Part shown: in pieces, positions 59,859 to 64,000 of the stretch
Numbering within the stretch: position 1 is the stretch's first letter
Layout of the letters: each line of letters begins with the position of its first letter
Assembly: GCA_944377745.1 (NCBI GenBank)
Contig: CALWFV010000001.1
Span: forward strand, 248,001-312,000
Direction of reading: 5' to 3'
Origin: an uncultured Mediterraneibacter sp.
Lineage (GTDB): Bacteria > Bacillota > Clostridia > Lachnospirales > Lachnospiraceae
Length of the DNA: 64,000 bases
Made by a program: the position numbers and the translations under genes
Notes under the pieces: model-generated
What the model saw: only the letters and a program-made list of their open reading frames with translations
Databases searched by the model: none
Told to the model about the DNA's origin: nothing

Positions 59859-60566
59859 CTATTCCTCCTCCACTCCGCCGAAACGTCTGTGCCTGTGGTT
59901 GTATTCCTCCACTGCTTTTACCAGTTCTTCTTTTGTAAAATCAGGCCAGGGTACATCCGTGAAATAAAACTCCGAGTATGCCAGCTGCCAGAGCAGATAG
60001 TTGGAAAGCCGCTGTTCTCCGCTGGTCCGGATCATCAGATCCGGATCCGGGATCCCGTGAGTATCCAGGTAAGACTCATACACTGTCTCATTGATCTTCT
60101 CCGGATCCAGCTTTCCGGCTGCGCAGTCCTCTGCCATCCTTTTTGCCGCTCTTGTCAGTTCATCCCGGCTTCCGTAGTTCAGGGCAATGGTGAAATTCAG
60201 GCCGCCGTTGTTCACAGTCGCTTCCTCCAGCTCCCTGATCCTGCTTTTGATATCCTCGTCCAGAGTTTTGATATCTCCGATCACGCGGATCTTCATATCA
60301 TTTTTCGCCGCCGTTTTCAGGCAGGACTTCATATAATTGCGGAGCAGCTTCATCAGCGCGTCCACCTCGCCCTTTGGACGGTTCCAGTTCTCTGTGGAGA
60401 AGGCGTACACGGTAAGGTATTTTATCCCCATCCTCCAGGCTTCCTCACAGATCCGCTCCACGTTCTTGCTCCCCTGAGCATGACCGTAATTTCTCGGCAT
60501 CCCTTTTCCCTTTGCCCAGCGGCCGTTTCCGTCCAGGATGATCGCTATATGCTGCGGTACTTTCAT
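59859..60566 (-). CDS. uppS: Isoprenyl (undecaprenyl diphosphate) transferase
   Basis: A 235-residue cis-prenyltransferase that makes the C55 lipid carrier for cell wall synthesis. HIAIILDGNGRWAKGKGMPRNYGHAQG contains the catalytic Asp-Gly-Asn-Gly and substrate-binding residues; YLTVYAFSTENWNRP and DLMIRTSGEQRLSNYLLWQLAYSEF complete the family pattern. It is separated from frr by a 218-base gap rich in hairpins. Confidence 0.96.
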   Translation of the reverse strand: MKVPQHIAIILDGNGRWAKGKGMPRNYGHAQGSKNVERICEEAWRMGIKYLTVYAFSTENWNRPKGEVDALMKLLRNYMKSCLKTAAKNDMKIRVIGDIKTLDEDIKSRIRELEEATVNNGGLNFTIALNYGSRDELTRAAKRMAEDCAAGKLDPEKINETVYESYLDTHGIPDPDLMIRTSGEQRLSNYLLWQLAYSEFYFTDVPWPDFTKEELVKAVEEYNHRHRRFGGVEEE

Positions 60567-60604
60567 TTTCTATCCCTCTCTCATTTTTATTCTGCTGTCA
60601 GAGC

Positions 60605-60772
60605 AAAAGGGAGCCTGAAAAAAGCCCCCTTTCTGTTTTTGTGCGATAAGCCCGGCAAGCAGCTGCCATGCTTGCACGAGCAGCTGTTTGCCGGGCAACG
60701 GACAGCGGACAGCAGTGCTGTGAGCTATCCGCGGTATCGCGGCGGATAGGTGAAGGGAATCTTCCCCTATCC
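60605..60772. promoter_or_regulatory. Hairpin-rich gap between frr and uppS
   Basis: Four stems: AAAGGGAGC / GCCCCCTTT (60605-60632); GCCCGGCAAGCAGCTG / CAGCTGTTTGCCGGGC (60650-60696); CTATCCGC / GCGGCGGATAG (60725-60749); GGATAGG / CCTATCC (60744-60772). The last two share GGATAG and cannot form together. No gene is seen in the gap (60567-60784). Confidence 0.6.
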
Positions 60773-60784
60773 GATCCTCTCTTT

Positions 60785-61336
60785 CTATACTGTCATGATT
60801 TCTTTTGACTTCGCTTCGACCATCTTGTCGATCTTCTCGATATACTTGTCTGTGATCTTCTGAAGTCCGTCTTCCAGATCCTTGATGCCGTCCTCTGATA
60901 TCTCGGTTCCCTTCAGTTTCTTAAACGCCACGTTTCCATCGCGGCGGATATTGCGGACAGCCACCTTTGCCGCCTCGCCCTTCTTCTTTACATCCTTTGC
61001 CAGCTCTTTTCTGCGCTCTTCCGTCAGTTCCGGGAATACCAGCCGGATCGAGGATCCGTCGTTGGTCGGGTTGATCCCGATATCCGATGTGAGGATTGCT
61101 TTCTCGATCGCCTTTAACATGCTTTTCTCCCAGGGCTGGATCTGGATCATCCTGGCCTCGGGAACCGAAACGTTCGCCACCTGCTGAATCGGAGTGGGCG
61201 CTCCATAGTAATCTACCACGATCTTGTCCAGCACATGGGGATTGGCGCGTCCCGCACGGATCGTCACGAGCTCAGAATCAAGATTATTGATCGTCTTCGT
61301 CATCTTATTATCATATACAACTAATTTCTCATCCAT
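60785..61336 (-). CDS. frr: Ribosome recycling factor
   Basis: A 183-residue ribosome recycling factor. LDSELVTIRAGRANPHVLDKI, YYGAPTPIQQVANVSVPEARMIQIQPWE and LTEERRKELAKDVKKKGEAAKVAVRNIRRD are standard. It splits post-termination ribosomes with EF-G. 12 bases after pyrH. Confidence 0.97.
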   Translation of the reverse strand: MDEKLVVYDNKMTKTINNLDSELVTIRAGRANPHVLDKIVVDYYGAPTPIQQVANVSVPEARMIQIQPWEKSMLKAIEKAILTSDIGINPTNDGSSIRLVFPELTEERRKELAKDVKKKGEAAKVAVRNIRRDGNVAFKKLKGTEISEDGIKDLEDGLQKITDKYIEKIDKMVEAKSKEIMTV

Positions 61337-61348
61337 ACCAGAGTCCTC

Positions 61349-62044
61349 CTAAACTGTTACTTTTGTTCCTGTGAAATTTCCGCTCATAGTCCTGGCAATG
61401 CTGTTCTCTTCATTCAGCCCGAACACGAGCATGGGCATCTTATTTTCCAGACAGAGGATCGATGCTGTCAGATCCACTGCCGCCAGCTTTTTGTCGATCA
61501 CTTCCTGGATCGAGACTTCATCGTACTTGACCGCCTCCGGATTGACCTTCGGATCGCTGTCGTAGATCCCGTCGATGGCTTTGGCAAGAAGCATCGCGTC
61601 CGCCTCGATCTCAATGGCGCGGAGCACAGCCCCCGTGTCCGTTGAGAAGTACGGATGTCCTGTTCCGCCGGCAAAGAAGATCACCTTCCCCGACTCCAGC
61701 GCCTCTACCGCCGCGTCCTTTGAAAACAACGTTGTGAACGCGCCGCACACAAAAGGAGTGAACACCTCTGTCTTCATTCCCACATGGCGGAAGATATCCG
61801 ACACGTAGATACAGTTCATCACCGTTGCGAGCATCCCGATCTGGTCCGCCTTCGTCCGGTCTATCGTCTCGCTTGTCCGCCCCCGCCAGAAGTTTCCTCC
61901 TCCGGTCACGATCGCCACCTGGATGCCGTCATCAACCAGCTTTTTTACCTGCTGTGCCACACCGATGCAGGTCTCCTCGTCGAATCCGGTCTTCTTCTCT
62001 CCTGCCAGTGCCTCTCCGCTCAGTTTAAGCAAAATTCTCTTCAT
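61349..62044 (-). CDS. pyrH: UMP kinase
   Basis: A 231-residue UMP kinase. KRILLKLSGEALAGEKKTGFD opening, VTGGGNFWRGRT, DQIGMLATVMNCIYV and GTGHPYFSTDTGAVLRAIEIEAD are the family blocks. It makes UDP for nucleic-acid and wall precursor synthesis. First gene of the pyrH-frr-uppS-cdsA-dxr-rseP run; the usual upstream pair rpsB-tsf is replaced by a ClC antiporter gene. Confidence 0.97.
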   Translation of the reverse strand: MKRILLKLSGEALAGEKKTGFDEETCIGVAQQVKKLVDDGIQVAIVTGGGNFWRGRTSETIDRTKADQIGMLATVMNCIYVSDIFRHVGMKTEVFTPFVCGAFTTLFSKDAAVEALESGKVIFFAGGTGHPYFSTDTGAVLRAIEIEADAMLLAKAIDGIYDSDPKVNPEAVKYDEVSIQEVIDKKLAAVDLTASILCLENKMPMLVFGLNEENSIARTMSGNFTGTKVTV

Positions 62045-62071
62045 TTCTGCAGTACTCCTTTGATTTACTAA

Positions 62072-63634
62072 CTAAATTGAAGTATAACATAAGTTTTCCA
62101 ATTTGTCATGTATATATCCCGCATCTCTCTCATCCGTCATCACCGTCAGTCTGTCCCCTGCCATGAGCACCGTCTTTCCTCTGGGGATCAGCTCTTTTCC
62201 CTCCCTCTCAAGAGAGACCAGGAGACAGTTTGCAGGCCAGTGGATCTCCAGGACTTTCCGCCCCTCCAGGACAGAGCCTCCCATGATCACAAACTCGCTC
62301 AGTACCTTCTGTCCGCCTGCAGCCTGTTTCTTTTCTCCCTGTCCTTCCAGGATCCGTCCCAGAAGGCTCTCATAGATCGGCTCGGATCTAAGAAGCGTTG
62401 CCGTGATGTACGCTGCCACGGAGACGATCGCCAGGGAGAGCATCTGGCTGACTGATCCCGACATCTCAAAGAGCAGGATGATCCCTGTGATGGGAGCCCG
62501 GACGATAGCGGTAAAGAATCCGGCCATGGCCAGAAGAACAAAGTTATTGATATACATGGGATCCAGTCCGAAGATCTGCACCCCGGCCATGGCAAAGGCG
62601 CCGCCAGCCAGCGCTCCCAGGATCAGCAGCGGGAAGAAGATCCCGCCCGGAGCGCCGGAACCAAAACTGACTGCGGAAAACAGAAGTTTTACAATGAATG
62701 TGATCACCACCAGTCCCAGCGTCATCTCCCCTGCTGTCAGAGAGACGATCAGTCCGTTGCCGCTGCCGAGCGCGGAGGGCATGACAAGCCCCACCACTCC
62801 TGCTGCCAGGAAGGCGATCACCAGCCGCCCTGTAACTCCGAGAAAAGCCGATTTTTTATACAGATCCTGGGCCTTGAGCATGAGACGGTTGTAAAACGCT
62901 CCGAGGATGCCAAGGATCACGCCAAGGATCAGCAGCGTCCAGTAATACTCCTGAGGCAGAGCGTGTTCAATAGTAAACTGGAACACCGGATCGATCCCGA
63001 TGATATGGGAGGAGATGAAATCCGCTGTCACCGAAGCGGTCATCACAGAGATCAGGATGTTCATGGAAAATCCTTTGTGTATCTCTTCCAGGGAGAACAT
63101 CATCCCTGCCAGCGGAGCGTGGAACGCAGCGGCAAGCCCGGCGCTGGCCCCGCAGGTCATCAGATATTTTTCTTCTGTCTTTCCCCTGTCCAGCAGACGG
63201 GAAACTCCCTGACCCGTCATTGCTCCCAGCTGGATCGACGGACCTTCCCGTCCCAGGGAGAGGCCTCCCAGGATACACAGAAATCCGCCCAGGAATTTCG
63301 CCGGCAGCACCCGTTTCCAGTTCTCGGAAAGCTTTCCCAGGATCTCTCCCTCCACCTGAGGGATCCCGCTCCCGGAGATCATGGGTTCCAGTTTCACCAG
63401 TCTTCCCACGATCACCGCCATCAGGACCAGAACGGCCATCCATCCCAGGATCCGAAGAGGATCCTTTCCGATAAATCCAAGGATTTCGCCCAGCGCATTC
63501 CCCGCAAAGGTCAGCGCCAGCCGGTAGAGCAGCACGATCAGCCCGGCTGCTGCTCCCACCAGAAGCCCCTCTCCGATCAAAATGACCGGGAACCGCTCTG
63601 CCCTCCGTATCGTATGGGATATATTTTTTTTCAT
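62072..63634 (-). CDS. ClC-family H+/Cl- exchange transporter with RCK-C domain
   Basis: A 520-residue ClC protein. Selectivity motifs GSGIPQVEG (first), GREGPSIQLGA (second, with the gating Glu) and GSGAPGGIFFPLL (third) identify an antiporter type; about 11 hydrophobic helices reach residue 430. A C-terminal TrkA-C/RCK-C domain follows (VIMGGSVLEGRKVLEIHWPANCLLVSLEREGKELIPRG) with a possible ligand role. AAAGGGG precedes ATG. 40 bases after the LrgB gene. Confidence 0.94.
   Translation of the reverse strand: MKKNISHTIRRAERFPVILIGEGLLVGAAAGLIVLLYRLALTFAGNALGEILGFIGKDPLRILGWMAVLVLMAVIVGRLVKLEPMISGSGIPQVEGEILGKLSENWKRVLPAKFLGGFLCILGGLSLGREGPSIQLGAMTGQGVSRLLDRGKTEEKYLMTCGASAGLAAAFHAPLAGMMFSLEEIHKGFSMNILISVMTASVTADFISSHIIGIDPVFQFTIEHALPQEYYWTLLILGVILGILGAFYNRLMLKAQDLYKKSAFLGVTGRLVIAFLAAGVVGLVMPSALGSGNGLIVSLTAGEMTLGLVVITFIVKLLFSAVSFGSGAPGGIFFPLLILGALAGGAFAMAGVQIFGLDPMYINNFVLLAMAGFFTAIVRAPITGIILLFEMSGSVSQMLSLAIVSVAAYITATLLRSEPIYESLLGRILEGQGEKKQAAGGQKVLSEFVIMGGSVLEGRKVLEIHWPANCLLVSLEREGKELIPRGKTVLMAGDRLTVMTDERDAGYIHDKLENLCYTSI
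62081..62109 (-). promoter_or_regulatory. Promoter of the pyrH operon
   Basis: ATGACA (62104-62109) and TATACT (62081-62086) on the minus strand with a 17-base spacer, overlapping the 3' end of the ClC gene, about 40 bases before pyrH. Confidence 0.55.
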
Positions 63635-63673
63635 AATGCATGCCCCTTTCTTTTTCCTCGGATCCCCTTTATC

Positions 63674-64000
63674 TTACAGATGGATCAGCAGGGAAAACAG
63701 AACCGTGATGATCCCGCAGATCCCGATGGCCAGTCCGCTCATGGCTCCTTCCACTTCCCCGATCTCAATGGCTTTCGAAGTTCCAACAGCGTGGCTGGAT
63801 GCGCCGATCGCCAGTCCCGCAGCCACCGGATCCGAGACACGGAAGAACTTGATGAGAAACGGAGCGAAGATCCCGCCCAGGATTCCCGTTCCGATCACCG
63901 CCACCACAGTGATGGGCACCACGCCGCCCGCCGGCTCTGCGATGCTCACTGCGATGGGTGTGGTCACGGATTTCGGGATGAGGGACACAGCCAGGCTGTC
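63674..64000 (-). CDS. LrgB/CidB-family protein, C-terminal part
   Basis: The last 108 residues of a gene that begins beyond base 64000. The frame DSLAVSLIPKSVTTPIAVSI contains the LrgB signature KSVTTPIA, followed by glycine-rich membrane segments (VVPITVVAVIGTGILGGIFAPFLI and GLAIGICGIITVLFSLLI). LrgB/CidB are membrane proteins linked to murein hydrolase control or metabolite export with LrgA/CidA. The usual lrgA partner would lie upstream, outside the window. Confidence 0.85.
   Translation of the reverse strand, partial: DSLAVSLIPKSVTTPIAVSIAEPAGGVVPITVVAVIGTGILGGIFAPFLIKFFRVSDPVAAGLAIGASSHAVGTSKAIEIGEVEGAMSGLAIGICGIITVLFSLLIHL

Overview
The window reads as the chromosome of a spore-former-type, strictly anaerobic Firmicute, most likely a gut Lachnospiraceae/Clostridia member. 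The support is an electron-bifurcating [FeFe]-hydrogenase operon in the order hydC-hydE-D-B-A, sensory [FeFe]-hydrogenases, SpoIIE/RsbW-type signalling proteins, strong GGAGG ribosome sites with ATG/GTG/TTG starts, LicT-controlled beta-glucoside PTS genes and anaerobic cobalamin synthesis (cbiD, cbiL, cbiF). I do not name a species. No tRNA, rRNA, CRISPR array, insertion sequence or phage module was seen.

Layout. 1-4.5 kb: minus-strand bcp-cbiD-cbiL-cbiF operon preceded by an MntA/HepT toxin-antitoxin pair, then a lone Rpn-type nuclease. 4.5-7.5 kb: a minus-strand accessory set (GyrI-like, nucleoside phosphorylase, VOC protein, GrpB-kinase fusion). 7.6-11.1 kb: GntR(YtrA)-ABC operon under a near-textbook palindromic operator. 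11.1-25.6 kb: a hydrogen-metabolism region. It holds HydS plus a SpoIIE phosphatase, an ECF sigma gene with an in-frame amber codon and its DUF4179-type anti-sigma partner, the hydCEDBA operon, and a divergent operon DRTGG / RsbW-like ATPase / hydrogenase-like sensor / DRTGG / PHP. 25.6-35.5 kb: truncated KdpDE with a TrkA/TrkH potassium system, CorA, Ppk1, an HD hydrolase and PhoH-PIN. 35.7-38.5 kb: a TrpXYZ-like ABC importer. 38.7-49.4 kb: a CmpB-family membrane protein, a DAACS symporter with LysR regulator, proB, ogt, an alpha/beta hydrolase and carAB. 49.6-54 kb: 6-phospho-beta-glucosidase, PTS IIBCA and LicT with RNA antiterminator sites. 54.2-62 kb: transglutaminase-like protein, SpoIID/peptidoglycan-binding protein and the conserved pyrH-frr-uppS-cdsA-dxr-rseP operon. 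62-64 kb: ClC antiporter and a partial LrgB.

Most interesting items. (1) A family of long imperfect palindromes lies almost flush against stop codons. Four copies share a covarying stem with a GTC(T/C)TTT loop, and a separate palindrome of about 400 bp follows the ABC permease. (2) A putative H2-sensing partner-switch module is split over two operons flanking the bifurcating hydrogenase; one sensor has Ala at the proton-transfer Cys position. (3) An ECF sigma gene carries a single amber codon but has an intact promoter and partner gene. (4) The beta-glucosidase start appears displaced by a one-base change in an A-tract. (5) Two ARG-box-like sites 21 bp apart precede the carAB promoter. (6) There are two LicT antiterminator-like RNA sites, one without a terminator. 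(7) A leader hairpin would mask the ribosome site of a small membrane protein in the potassium operon.
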